Below, piece by piece: positions 34,739-43,791 of a DNA stretch of 64,000 bases. Origin of the DNA: Deltaproteobacteria bacterium (lineage in GTDB: Bacteria; Myxococcota_C; UBA6777); the NCBI GenBank assembly GCA_006226375.1, contig SBHC01000075.1, positions 62,001-126,000 of the forward strand, in the 5' to 3' direction. The number at the start of each line of letters is the position of its first letter. Position 1 is the stretch's first letter. Both the position numbers and the translations under genes were made by a program. The notes beneath the pieces were generated by a model, which made no database searches, was not told where the DNA came from, and saw only the letters and a program-made list of their open reading frames with translations.

Positions 34739-36306
34739 AAAAGTCCAAGAAAAAAAGCCTGAGAGGATCGGGGCCCATCAAGCGCGCCAACAGCTCCAAG
34801 AAGCCACCCACTCCGCCCAAAACCAAGAGCAAGAAGTCGGGCTCCAACCCCCTGGTTCCCCTGATCCTCAAATACGGACTGCTTGCAGTGCTGCTGTTTG
34901 TCGTCGGATACTTGTTCATCTGGAAATGGGTCATCAGCCGAGTCTATGTTGGACCTGGCGAGATGATGGTCATCACCGCCAAAGTCGGTAAGACCAACGA
35001 GAACCCCAGCTGGTTCCAGGTTGTGAAGAAAGGCGTCAAAGGGATCCAGAAAGAACCCATTGGCGAAGGCCGTCACTTCTACAACCCCTTCCTGTACAAA
35101 CGAAAGCTGTACCCCTCCATCATTGAGATTCAGCCGTTGCAACTGGGAGTGGTGGTTTCACGAAGTGGTAAGCCCATCCCGGATGACAGAATCCTCGCTG
35201 ACGACGGCGAAAAAGGTGTCCTACGTGCCCCCCTCACTCCAGGAAAATGGCGATTAAACCCTTACGCCTACAAGGTGGAAAAGGTGAACGCTGTGACCAT
35301 TCGACCGGGTTACGTGGGCTGTGTGATTGCCCTCGACAAAGACCCAGAGACCGGTAACAAAGGGATCTTAAAGAAGGTCCTCCAACCGGGCCTCTACTAC
35401 ATCAACCCCCGCGCGTATCGGGTGGAAGAGGTGGAGATTGGCTACCGCAACATCACCTTGGAAAACATCAAGTTCAAGTCCATCGACAGCTTTGACATTG
35501 AGCTGGATGTCTCGGTCGTTTGGGGGCTTCGCCCCAAGAATGTCCACCACATCATTCGAACGTTGGGAAACATCAACGAGATCATCTCCAAGATTATCCG
35601 CCCGCAGGTCAACACCATTGTTCGCCTGGAAGGCTCCAAGTACCGGGCTCGTGAATTCATTGAAGGAAAGACCCGAGAGGCCTTCCAACATCAAGTCACC
35701 AAACGGCTGAAGGCGGTCTGCAAAGAGAAGAAGATTGAGGTTTTAATTGGACTGGTACGTAACATTGATATCCCCAAAGAGGTCCGAGACCCCATCAACC
35801 AATCAAAGATTGCGGTGGAAGAACGCATCACCAAGATCGAGATGCGCAAGACCCAGGAGATCGAGAACAAGCTGGAAGAGTTGAAAGCGGACGTCCAAAA
35901 AGGGATCCGTGAGGTCAAGGCTGGAACCACCAAGATTATGGCGGAGATTGAAGCCAACGGTCAGCGCAAGGTGCTCCAGATCAAGGGGGAGACCGAGGTC
36001 AAAGTCGCCGAGATCAACCGGAAGACAGCCGACATCCAGGCCCAGATTGAGTTGGTCCGAGGAAAGGCCAAAGCCCAGGTCATCGAGATGCTGAAGAGAG
36101 CCAAAGCGGATGAGTTTGTGCAATTCGCCAAAGCGCTCGGCAGCGGTCAAGCCCTGGCAAGGTATACCTTCACCCAGAACCTACCCAAGGACCTGAAAAT
36201 CATGCTGCGCTACGCCGGACCTGGTACGTTTTGGACGGACATGAACGGCAAGGGCGGCCTGAACTCTGCTGCCAACGCGAAGATCCTATCCAAGCCCAGC
36301 AAGTGA
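34735..36306 (+). CDS. SPFH/Band-7 (prohibitin/flotillin-like) membrane protein B
   Basis: 523 residues. A strongly basic Lys/Ser/Pro-rich N-terminus of about 40 residues precedes one membrane helix (about 42-65). The SPFH domain runs to about 360, ending in VRNIDIPKEVRDPINQSKIAVEE. A long coiled coil (about 360-470) and a helical tail follow, with ALGSGQALARYTF resembling AFGSGEAFVQYLF near the same place in protein A. The two proteins are clearly paralogous. It starts within the stop of gene A (ATGA overlap). Confidence 0.85.
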   Translation: MKKSKKKSLRGSGPIKRANSSKKPPTPPKTKSKKSGSNPLVPLILKYGLLAVLLFVVGYLFIWKWVISRVYVGPGEMMVITAKVGKTNENPSWFQVVKKGVKGIQKEPIGEGRHFYNPFLYKRKLYPSIIEIQPLQLGVVVSRSGKPIPDDRILADDGEKGVLRAPLTPGKWRLNPYAYKVEKVNAVTIRPGYVGCVIALDKDPETGNKGILKKVLQPGLYYINPRAYRVEEVEIGYRNITLENIKFKSIDSFDIELDVSVVWGLRPKNVHHIIRTLGNINEIISKIIRPQVNTIVRLEGSKYRAREFIEGKTREAFQHQVTKRLKAVCKEKKIEVLIGLVRNIDIPKEVRDPINQSKIAVEERITKIEMRKTQEIENKLEELKADVQKGIREVKAGTTKIMAEIEANGQRKVLQIKGETEVKVAEINRKTADIQAQIELVRGKAKAQVIEMLKRAKADEFVQFAKALGSGQALARYTFTQNLPKDLKIMLRYAGPGTFWTDMNGKGGLNSAANAKILSKPSK

Positions 36307-36313
36307 GTCCATC

Positions 36314-36721
36314 ATGACCCAGACCACCTTGTGGAAAGACGCCAAAGACAAACGCCACCGCTCAGGCGTGCTTTGGAAACTCAGCTTTGTCCTGATGGTG
36401 CTCCTCTACATTGAAGTCCCCCTCCCGCCGCTGCCTCCCAGGGCAGCGTTCCCCCTTGCCCTCATCTTCACCATGCTCACGGGCTTTTTCTTCTACCAAG
36501 CCACCAAACTCCCCATTCGAGAAGCCCTCCTCTTGGCCAACGACCACTCCGGGCACTTGTCCGTGACAGTCCTCTGCACGGAGATGGAGTTAACTGTTGC
36601 CGAAGCAGAAACCCTGCTGATGGTGATGGCCAAGCGCGGACTGGTCCAGGTCGATGACGACGCCCTCCTCGGAGAAGGCGACATCATCTACAAGGTCAAA
36701 GGTTTGAATTTGCCGGAATAA
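36314..36721 (+). CDS. Small membrane protein linked to the SPFH pair
   Basis: 135 residues: two hydrophobic helices (about 20-38 and 42-64) joined by a Pro-rich turn (EVPLPPLPPRAAFP), then a cytoplasmic region of about 65 residues resembling a winged-helix fold (SVTVLCTEMELTVAEAETLLMVMAKRGLVQVDDD). It starts 7 bp after SPFH gene B with GTGAG before the ATG, so it is the third cistron. It could be an accessory subunit of the SPFH complex. No family name is offered. Confidence 0.78.
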   Translation: MTQTTLWKDAKDKRHRSGVLWKLSFVLMVLLYIEVPLPPLPPRAAFPLALIFTMLTGFFFYQATKLPIREALLLANDHSGHLSVTVLCTEMELTVAEAETLLMVMAKRGLVQVDDDALLGEGDIIYKVKGLNLPE

Positions 36722-36755
36722 GATGTGAGGTCTGGAAGCAGGTCCAAGGAGAGAT

Positions 36756-38189
36756 CTAGAAGTCGGCGTTTCCGCGAGTTCGTGGGAAGGCAATGACGTC
36801 GCGGATGTTCTTCATACCCGTCACAAACTGGATCATACGCTCAAAACCGAGTCCAAAGCCGGCGTGGGGAGCACCACCAAACTGACGCAGTTCCAAGTAC
36901 CACCACAACTCCTCTTCGGGAATCTCAAACTCTTTGATTCGCTCCAGCAAGACATCGTAACGTTCTTCACGCTGCGAACCGCCGATAACTTCGCCGATAC
37001 CCGGAAACAACACGTCCATGGCAGCGACAGTTTTGTCGTCGTCGTTGAGGCGCATGTAGAAGGCTTTGATACCTTTGGGGTAGTCGTACACAACCACAGG
37101 CTTTTGGAACTTCTTCTCGACGAGCCAACGCTCGTGCTCGGCTTGCAGATCCAACCCCCACTCCACGGGAAACTCGAACCGCTTCTTCTTGTAAGGTTTG
37201 GAGTTACGAAGAAGGTCAACGGCCTCCGTGTAGGAGATTCGCTCGAAATCGTTATCCAAGACAAAGCGCAACGTTTCGAGCAGACCCATGGGTCGCCGCT
37301 CTTCCTTTTTCATGTTCTTTTCGAGGTTCTGGATTCGCTTGTCGAGGAACTCCAAGTCCTCCATGCAGTGTTCCATGGCGTAGCCAATAAGATACTTCAC
37401 AAAGTCTTCAGCGAGGTCCATGTCGTCTTCCAGGTCCCCGAACGCAATCTCTGGCTCAATCATCCAAAACTCCGCCAGGTGACGTGAGGTGTTGGAGTTT
37501 TCAGCCCGGAACGTGGGTCCAAAGGTATAGACCTTGCCCAAGGAGAGCGCGCCAGCTTCCGCTTGCAGCTGTCCAGACACGGTAAGGTTGGTTGGTCCGC
37601 CAAAGAAGTCTTGTTTGTAATCGACCGCGCCTTCCTCGGTCAGGGGCGCCTCGTTCGGCTCAAAGGTCGTGACGTGAAACATCTCACCCGCGCCTTCGGC
37701 GTCGCTGCCTGTGATGATGGGCGTATGCAAATAGTAGAAGCGGTTTTCGTTAAAGTACTTGTGGATGGCAAAGGCCAAGGCATGACGAATCCGAAACACC
37801 GCAGCAAAGGTGTTGGTGCGCATACGGAAGTGAGCCTTTTGGCGAAGGAACTCCAAGGTCTGACGGGCGGGTTTTACGGGATAGGCTTCGGGATCCACAT
37901 CGCCCAACACCTCGATGGATTCGGCCATGATCTCCACAGCCTGTTCTTTCCCTTGGGACTCCACCACGGTTCCTGTAACCGACAAGCACGAGTGAAACTG
38001 AATCCGCTTGAGCAGAGACTCATCAAAATTATCGAAGTCAACAACCACCTGAAGATTGTTCTGGGTAGAGCCGTCATTGAGCGCGATGAAACGATTGGAA
38101 CGAAATGCCTTAACCCAACCCATCACAGTCACAGACTCTTGCAGCTTTGGTTCCAGCAGAACGTCAGCGATCTCTACCCTTTTCTTCAT
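36756..38189 (-). CDS. asnS: Asparaginyl-tRNA synthetase
   Basis: 477 residues. The N-terminal OB-fold anticodon-binding domain (VTVMGWVKAFRSNRFIALNDGS) is followed by a class IIb catalytic core. The motif 2 region is TFGPTFRAENSNTSRHLAEFWMIEPE, and motif 3 is GAPHAGFGLGFERMIQFVTGMKNIRDVIAFPRT. The RAENSNTSRHLAEF block is specific to AsnRS rather than AspRS. It attaches Asn to tRNA-Asn in protein synthesis. Convergent with the SPFH operon, 34 bp away. Confidence 0.96.
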   Translation of the reverse strand: MKKRVEIADVLLEPKLQESVTVMGWVKAFRSNRFIALNDGSTQNNLQVVVDFDNFDESLLKRIQFHSCLSVTGTVVESQGKEQAVEIMAESIEVLGDVDPEAYPVKPARQTLEFLRQKAHFRMRTNTFAAVFRIRHALAFAIHKYFNENRFYYLHTPIITGSDAEGAGEMFHVTTFEPNEAPLTEEGAVDYKQDFFGGPTNLTVSGQLQAEAGALSLGKVYTFGPTFRAENSNTSRHLAEFWMIEPEIAFGDLEDDMDLAEDFVKYLIGYAMEHCMEDLEFLDKRIQNLEKNMKKEERRPMGLLETLRFVLDNDFERISYTEAVDLLRNSKPYKKKRFEFPVEWGLDLQAEHERWLVEKKFQKPVVVYDYPKGIKAFYMRLNDDDKTVAAMDVLFPGIGEVIGGSQREERYDVLLERIKEFEIPEEELWWYLELRQFGGAPHAGFGLGFERMIQFVTGMKNIRDVIAFPRTRGNADF

Positions 38190-38555
38190 GGATCCTTCTC
38201 CCAGTTGTTTCCGATGCTATCTGTCTTTGGTTTGGCATCGGACCAAGTGATTGCCACGGCTCCTACGAGCCTTTCCAATGGACTTCGATCTGTATTCGAG
38301 TCAGAAACGGGCACATCGACCCAACCTGACCCTGTTTGCGAACGCGAAGCATAGTCCGTTTCTCAAAAAACGCAATAAGAAAGACGGGGTCTCCCCTCAG
38401 GAAGTTCGGAACAGAAGTGGTATGGGACCCAATCAACCTGTCGAGAAAAAGAGGGGAAGCCCTTTCACTGTATCCGACCACCCAGACTCTATCTTGATGA
38501 GTCACTTTGTGAGATAACAAGACCACAACAAACTTCTGTCGCAAAGGACAATACG
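38190..38555. other. Divergent intergenic region of 366 bp
   Basis: It lies between asnS (minus) and the YkgJ-type gene (plus). The only clear structure is the inverted repeat at 38211-38241 in the asnS leader. An 88-codon open frame at 38251-38517 has no ribosome site and an implausible composition. Confidence 0.4.
38211..38241 (-). promoter_or_regulatory. Inverted repeat in the asnS leader
   Basis: CCGATGC (38211-38217) and GCATCGG (38235-38241), 7 bp with a 17-base spacer, ending 22 bases before the asnS start. It could fold in the leader RNA or act as an operator; no T-run follows, so it is not a classic attenuator. Confidence 0.3.
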
Positions 38556-39536
38556 ATGGCCAATACTCTAGCCGAGCAGGTTGGATTGGGACCCACTTGG
38601 ACCGCGCTGCTCCATCCACAAATCCAAACCTTACAGGTGCCCCAACTCCCAGGGATCAACTGCAACCAATGTCGGATGGTAGAGGAAGGCGGGTTCCACC
38701 CCTTTGCCCGCTGTTGCAACATTTATCCTGAGTTCCCCAACTTCTTGCTTGGAGAGATCTTGGAGAAGGGCCAACGGCCAGGAAGCCAGGCGACTGTCGC
38801 AGGTTGGATAGAAGAAGGCCGCTCAGGTCCAGCCTACGCTCACAAACCGCCTGTCATGCACGAGCGATACAACAACCAAAACTACGACAACGTGAGCGAA
38901 ATACCACCCTGTCCACTGTTGGATGAGCAGGGCCACTGCACCGTCTATGCGCAGCGCCCCCACACCTGCATCGAATACAACTGTGTGTATCCTCTCTACC
39001 CCGAGATCATCGGGTTTTGGCATGCCTTTCACAGCCTCTTGGGTTTGCACAGCTACCTCACCTCCCGCTACCTGCTCCATGCGCTAGGTTGGGATGTAGA
39101 AGCCTACCAGGAAGCCTGGAAAGACACTCCCAACGACGCGATTTGGGGTGACCAACTGTCCATCCAGCCGGACTTCCATAGCAAGCTCTGGAACGGCCAA
39201 GCCCCCGAGCGCTTCTACAAAGATTGCAGCCGGTATGTCCAGGACAACCAAGATTCCATCCGTGAAGAAGTCGAGATGTATCGACGCCACCAGCTTCAGG
39301 AGCAAGCCGAAGCGACAGACAACGAAGAGAGACTCCAAGAACTAAACCAGCTGCCCAACGCGCTGACGTTCCGGGAGCCCCCTTTGGTGCTGTGGGAAGA
39401 AGTGTCTGTCGGTCGCCACATTGCTCCCGAAGACAACCCATGGACCTTGACCGAGTTTGAGGGCTACATCCTCTGGCTTCACAAGGCCATGATGGGACGA
39501 TATGCCTTTGAATTATCAAGGCAACCAACGTCCTAA
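38556..39536 (+). CDS. YkgJ-family Cys-cluster protein
   Basis: 326 residues, cytoplasmic. The family signature is visible as C-x2-C (CNQC, residue about 36), a CC pair (FARCCNIYP) and a second cluster CPLLDEQGHCTVYAQRPHTC followed by C, i.e. about eight cysteines that may bind zinc or an Fe-S cluster. The C-terminal half is helical and Glu/Gln-rich. YkgJ-type proteins are widespread but mostly uncharacterised. No clear SD site was seen; ATG 38556 fits the start of homology-like sequence. Confidence 0.8.
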   Translation: MANTLAEQVGLGPTWTALLHPQIQTLQVPQLPGINCNQCRMVEEGGFHPFARCCNIYPEFPNFLLGEILEKGQRPGSQATVAGWIEEGRSGPAYAHKPPVMHERYNNQNYDNVSEIPPCPLLDEQGHCTVYAQRPHTCIEYNCVYPLYPEIIGFWHAFHSLLGLHSYLTSRYLLHALGWDVEAYQEAWKDTPNDAIWGDQLSIQPDFHSKLWNGQAPERFYKDCSRYVQDNQDSIREEVEMYRRHQLQEQAEATDNEERLQELNQLPNALTFREPPLVLWEEVSVGRHIAPEDNPWTLTEFEGYILWLHKAMMGRYAFELSRQPTS

Positions 39537-39680
39537 AGGTTCCCAAAGACACAATCTTGCCTTTTGAGCCAAGTTCGAGGACAATTCGCTCAACCGAGTG
39601 ACTCAGCTCCATCCCAACGAGGCATACCAAGTGGATGGGGGTGGGACAAAACGAAGTACCTAAAGAGGAGAGCTTCCGTT

Positions 39681-40787
39681 ATGGAAACACGTGCTTTCGC
39701 GTCGTTGGATGAAACAGTCTTCACACAGCTAGGTCACACCTGGATGCGAGACGGTTTAATCACGGAAGACCAGTTAATGCAGGTGTTGTCACAAACCAGC
39801 GATCAAGACGAACAGTTTCGCTTGCTGCTGGAGCAAGGAGTGCTCACGGAGTCCCAGCTGCTTCGGGACTTATCCTCGGTGATGGCTTGCCCCTTTTGGA
39901 GCCCCGACGAGCTCCACCAAAAAGCCTCCCAAGCCCTCTCCCTGATTGGCCAGTTTCCCCAAGAAACGCTCGAACGACTGGCAGTGTTGCCCGTTCAACG
40001 CAAAGGAGCCGGGCTCCTCGTAGCAATTGCCAGCTGGCCTAGCCAAGAGATGTTTGCGACCTTGCAGCGCCAGATCCAGGCGCAAAGCGTAACCTTTGGG
40101 TTTGCGCCTCGCTCCGCCATCCTCCAAGAGATCAAAACGGCGTACCACCATCCCAGCACTCTGCGAGCCTCTCTCCAAGAATTCAACGAGTCTTGGGACG
40201 ATTGGGAAGATCCGACCCTGGCGATGGACAACTCCAAGCCAAAGTTGGAAGAACCTCCCAAAGGCTCGCTCTCCGGCAGCCAGGAAAATGTGGACGCCTT
40301 GCTCGCCGACTTCCTCACTCCAGATGCACCGTTCCCTGGAGTCGGATCGCAAGCCAGTCAAGCCAACGCCCCAGCGGTTCGCTCAGCCCAAAGCCTCCCC
40401 AGCCAGGAGCAGGCCTCCTCTCCTCGCCTCAACATTCGTTCGTCCCATAGCCTCGATCAAGCAGACGAACCACGCAGAGGCTCACAACCGCGCGGACTTG
40501 ATGCGCTTCGTCAATCGGACTCCGGGTCTATCCTTGGATTGGATGGCCCCACAAGTACTGGCTCGATGAACATCTCCCAGACCTCGTCTGGGGTAAGCAA
40601 TATGTTGATCGCTGCCGATGTCAAAGAGATCAAAAAAGAGCGCGCGAAGAAGGGCAAAGGCAAAAAAAATCTAAAACAAGACGAACGAATGGCTGTGGCT
40701 TCAGCCTGGATCATGACCCTTGTCCGCATCGTTGCGCTCGTAGGCATCGGATATCTGATTTATTTAGGCTACCAAAACGGACTTTAA
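39681..40787 (+). CDS. MshEN (GspE N-terminal) domain protein with C-terminal membrane anchor
   Basis: 368 residues. About 10-165 resembles the N-terminal MshEN domain of type II secretion/type IV pilus ATPases, with two helical half-units (LGHTWMRDGLITEDQLMQVLSQT and LLLEQGVLTESQLLRDLSSVM), then an alpha/beta part (LAVLPVQRKGAGLLVAIASWP). Some MshEN domains bind c-di-GMP. There is no ATPase domain. A disordered Ser/Gln/Pro-rich stretch (about 190-310) leads to a Lys-rich segment and a single C-terminal membrane helix (about 342-364), a tail-anchored layout. GAGGAG lies 10 bases before ATG 39681; the longer frame from 39564 has no site. Confidence 0.75.
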   Translation: METRAFASLDETVFTQLGHTWMRDGLITEDQLMQVLSQTSDQDEQFRLLLEQGVLTESQLLRDLSSVMACPFWSPDELHQKASQALSLIGQFPQETLERLAVLPVQRKGAGLLVAIASWPSQEMFATLQRQIQAQSVTFGFAPRSAILQEIKTAYHHPSTLRASLQEFNESWDDWEDPTLAMDNSKPKLEEPPKGSLSGSQENVDALLADFLTPDAPFPGVGSQASQANAPAVRSAQSLPSQEQASSPRLNIRSSHSLDQADEPRRGSQPRGLDALRQSDSGSILGLDGPTSTGSMNISQTSSGVSNMLIAADVKEIKKERAKKGKGKKNLKQDERMAVASAWIMTLVRIVALVGIGYLIYLGYQNGL

Positions 40788-40926
40788 TTTCCATGAAGTT
40801 TCGGGCACTTCAATTGATCTATAACAATTATTTTGTTTCTTTGTGTCATGATTTGGCGCGACAATTCGTATACATTGATGAGAGAGAGCCACGAAGTTTT
40901 TTCGAGGAGCGTTTAAGAAATGATTC

Positions 40927-40954
40927 TTGACATCCTCCGAGAGGACACTAGTTT
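40927..40954 (+). promoter_or_regulatory. Sigma-70-type promoter for the small gene at 41050
   Basis: TTGACA (40927-40932), 16-bp spacer and TAGTTT (40949-40954), giving a start near 40961 and a leader of about 90 bases. An imperfect FNR-like dyad, AATTGAT-CTAT-AACAATT (40812-40829), lies about 100 bp further upstream. Confidence 0.5.
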
Positions 40955-41049
40955 GGATCATGAGAGAGAATCACGTGACATCTTTGATTGTCTCACCACC
41001 GTTTGCTTTACGTGATTCATCAGAAAGCTGATTTTGAAGGAGATCAAAC

Positions 41050-41289
41050 ATGAATTGGCGATATGGTGCAGGCACACTCGATCATGGGTGTCACAACCAA
41101 GTATCACCCGGTGGGATTCCTGTCGAAGTTCTTCGTCGATGTGCCGAAGAGTTCCTTGGTCCCCATCGTTCACTCCAAGATCTCGAACAACGCGAACAAG
41201 ACGTTTTGATTGCTGAGATTGAAGCAGACATGCTTGGTGTTGATGAGCGACTGCAAATCATCCCCACCACGCACTACGACGAACAATAA
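41050..41289 (+). CDS. Small acidic protein of unknown function
   Basis: 79 residues, with an ATG preceded by an excellent AAGGAGAT site and a good promoter, so it is probably expressed. The N-terminal third is Gly/His-rich (YGAGTLDHGCHNQVSPGG); the rest is a single acidic helix (LEQREQDVLIAEIEADMLG). No family recognised. Hairpins follow its stop and may terminate it. Confidence 0.7.
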   Translation: MNWRYGAGTLDHGCHNQVSPGGIPVEVLRRCAEEFLGPHRSLQDLEQREQDVLIAEIEADMLGVDERLQIIPTTHYDEQ

Positions 41290-41321
41290 ACAGCCTCTAT
41301 CCTCCTAGAACGATTCTACCC

Positions 41322-41365
41322 CCTTCCTTCTCCAGGAAGGTTCACTTTCCTGCAGACCTTGCAGG
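41322..41365 (+). terminator. Probable terminator hairpins after the 79-residue gene
   Basis: Two adjacent stems: CCTTCCT / AGGAAGG (41322-41328, 41334-41340) and CCTGCA / TGCAGG (41349-41354, 41360-41365). The T content after them is low, so intrinsic termination is only moderately supported. Further short stems occur at 41422-41435 and 41495-41509, before the CapA-type gene. Confidence 0.35.
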
Positions 41366-41561
41366 CTCCCCTACTTACGCGTCTGACATCCTCTTCAAGC
41401 AAACCCATCATCCAAAAATTGCCCTGTCACCAGGGATATGTCACAACTACGGTACTCACTTCCGCGAACAAGCGACGTGGGTTTCTCGTAATGACCCATC
41501 CGCGATGGGCTGAAAATGAAAGAGCTTCCCTACTGGGATTGGACACAAAGGATCTCTCTGT

Positions 41562-42722
41562 ATGGCTAGGCGCAAACCATTCCAAATGTTTCTCTTGACG
41601 GCAATGTGCTGGGGCACACAGGCGACTCTAGCCGCCCCTTCCTCTCCCCCAACTCAAACCAAACCCGCCGCTCGAAGTTCCAAGACCCCTGCACCCAAAA
41701 CTCTGACTGTCTCTGCTGTGGGTGATGTGATGATGGGAACGACCAAGCTTCGCCTCCGTGCTCGTGGTCGTCACTTGCTTCGGGCGGTCCACCCTTTCCT
41801 CAAAAACAGGGACATTGTGTTCTACAACAACGAAGGGACCTTCGCGAAGCTTGAGACGCCTCCTCACAAGAAGGTGAAGCCGGGCTACAGCTACGTCTTT
41901 CGCTCCCCTCAGCTGTACGTGAAGTGGTTGGTACGGGCAGGCTTCAACATGGCATCGTTGGCCAACAACCACAGCTATGACTACGGCTGGCCAGGTCTCG
42001 CCGAGACGATCCGTGTGTTACGCCGAGCGGGCATTGTAAGCTCCCACAACTACGGTATGTTGGCTCGCCGTACCATCCGAGGAACCAAGGTTGTGATGGT
42101 GGCGTTTCATACCTCTCGCTACGGCAAACACAATGTCAACAACATCCCACAAGCCAAAGAAGTCGTTCAAAAGCTAGCCAAGAAATACGACATCGTGATT
42201 GTATCGTTCCATGGAGGTGCTGAGGGACTCTCCAAACTGCATGTTCCCAAAACGCTCGAACGGTTCCTCGGGGAGCGACGAGGTGATGTCTACCGCTTTG
42301 CGCACGCTGTCATTGATGCTGGAGCCGATCTTGTTATCGGTCATGGACCTCATGTTCCCCGCGCTGTGGAGATTTACAAGAAGCGACTGATCGCATATTC
42401 GCTGGGCAATTTTGTAACATCAGGCTTTGGCATACGATCTTACCTAGGCTATGCACCACTGCTCCAAGTTGAAATGAAAACCAACGGAGAATTGGTCCAA
42501 GGAAAGATCATTTCGTTTCGCCAAAAACCCTACCGTGGAGTGTATTTGGACAAAGAAAACAAGGTGGCGAAGCTGATGCACAATCTCGGCGTAGTGGATT
42601 TTCCTATAACTAACGCTTTGGATCCCAACGGTTTAATGGGTTCGACTCCGTACAAAGCCCCGAAGACAAACGCAAACCCTCCCCCAAGAAAGTTGAAAAA
42701 AGTTAAAGCATTTCGCCCATAA
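41562..42722 (+). CDS. CapA/PgsA-type metallophosphoesterase-fold protein, exported
   Basis: 386 residues with a signal peptide (about 1-25) and a Pro/Thr/Ser-rich linker. The CapA core (about 47-345) shows SAVGDVMMG, YNNEGTF, LANNHSYDYG, SFHGGAEG and the final GHGPHVPRAVEIYKKRLIAYSLGNF. CapA proteins take part in poly-gamma-glutamate capsule synthesis or release, though many homologues have other or unknown roles, and no CapB/C partner is nearby. The C-terminal 40 residues are basic and Pro-rich. AAGG precedes the ATG by about 10 bases. Confidence 0.88.
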   Translation: MARRKPFQMFLLTAMCWGTQATLAAPSSPPTQTKPAARSSKTPAPKTLTVSAVGDVMMGTTKLRLRARGRHLLRAVHPFLKNRDIVFYNNEGTFAKLETPPHKKVKPGYSYVFRSPQLYVKWLVRAGFNMASLANNHSYDYGWPGLAETIRVLRRAGIVSSHNYGMLARRTIRGTKVVMVAFHTSRYGKHNVNNIPQAKEVVQKLAKKYDIVIVSFHGGAEGLSKLHVPKTLERFLGERRGDVYRFAHAVIDAGADLVIGHGPHVPRAVEIYKKRLIAYSLGNFVTSGFGIRSYLGYAPLLQVEMKTNGELVQGKIISFRQKPYRGVYLDKENKVAKLMHNLGVVDFPITNALDPNGLMGSTPYKAPKTNANPPPRKLKKVKAFRP

Positions 42723-42789
42723 TGTCGTATCCTATACCCACAAGTGTTGCAGATCGGGTTGTACAAATTTTCGGGTATGAGAGAATTCC

Positions 42790-43722
42790 ATGAGACACAA
42801 TGGGTCAAATCCATCAAGAAATGTAGTCTGGCATGTGGACTCCATACTAAGCCAGTGCCGATTAAAGGCTCTGCGCGAATCCAACGCATCGCGTTTGAGA
42901 ATGTGGTTGTCCCGCGACGACTTTCACAGGGAGCTGCGATATTGGCTCCAACACGCAAGCACCGCACCCTCTATGGATCAAGCGATTTCACAAGTGTGGG
43001 AGCAACTTTGCGATTACCAAGTCCAGCACATGTATTTTCCCAAAGACGGACTCTGGCGATTGCTTGAACCCTTGTTGCGCTCGGCTTATCTGTCCAGCAG
43101 AACATCCACGCCAGCCCAAGGGCACAGACTCAGCACACAGCCCGCGCCCCGAAGCACTCCTCCTCCTTTAAGTCGGCCGATGTCACAGAGCCCTCAAGCA
43201 TCAAGGGCCCCTCTGCAAACCCCAAGAATGGGAACCCCTTCGAGAATCATCAGTCAATCTGTTCCAGCGCCCAGACGAAACACGCCCCCGCCCTTCTCCA
43301 CTCGCCGACGAGCCTCTGAGGAGAAAAGAGACACCCCCTGGTGGAAAGGCAGCTCCGTAGTCAACAGCTTGCGTTTGCGGATCAATCGTAACCCAGAGCT
43401 ACGACCTGTCTTTGAGGCCTTGTGTGACCCTGGTTACGCTCGATGCTTTGAGCAACAGTTGGATGAGGTTGGGCTTTGCATGACCATGGAAAAAGGTCAG
43501 TCCCGCCTACTCCGCTGGATGCTCCAAGAGCAGAAGCTCAACAATCGGCCAGGCTCAGCGATGATCCTTTGGGATATCCTTCAACCCCTCCTCATGCGTG
43601 AAGCACGAGCGACCGAACAGCACTACGAACCCCACTCCGATGGGATTCATACTCCCCTACCTTCTTCCTTGCTGCCCGCACACATGCTCCCAGCCGAAGA
43701 CGAATCGCTTCCCCAATCTTAA
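42790..43722 (+). CDS. Unknown protein with two helical regions joined by a Pro/Ser/Arg linker
   Basis: 310 residues. A helical N-terminal region (about 20-97) and a helical C-terminal region (about 188-290) flank a disordered linker rich in Pro, Ser, Thr and Arg. The two helical regions end similarly (LWRLLEPLL and LWDILQPLL), suggesting an internal duplication. No signal peptide, membrane segment or catalytic motif. GAGAG lies 7 bases before the ATG. A death-domain-like or effector-associated adaptor fold is possible but cannot be shown by eye. Confidence 0.7.
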   Translation: MRHNGSNPSRNVVWHVDSILSQCRLKALRESNASRLRMWLSRDDFHRELRYWLQHASTAPSMDQAISQVWEQLCDYQVQHMYFPKDGLWRLLEPLLRSAYLSSRTSTPAQGHRLSTQPAPRSTPPPLSRPMSQSPQASRAPLQTPRMGTPSRIISQSVPAPRRNTPPPFSTRRRASEEKRDTPWWKGSSVVNSLRLRINRNPELRPVFEALCDPGYARCFEQQLDEVGLCMTMEKGQSRLLRWMLQEQKLNNRPGSAMILWDILQPLLMREARATEQHYEPHSDGIHTPLPSSLLPAHMLPAEDESLPQS

Positions 43723-43791
43723 CTTAAGCCCCCAATCCTAACTCGACACCCTAATTTTAAGACGAATCGCCTCTCTTCAGCCCAGAGCCGG

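Noticed and set aside
38251-38517. An 88-codon open frame in the asnS/YkgJ divergent region.
   Set aside because: No ribosome-binding site, odd composition and no recognisable motif; it lies where promoters and leaders are expected.
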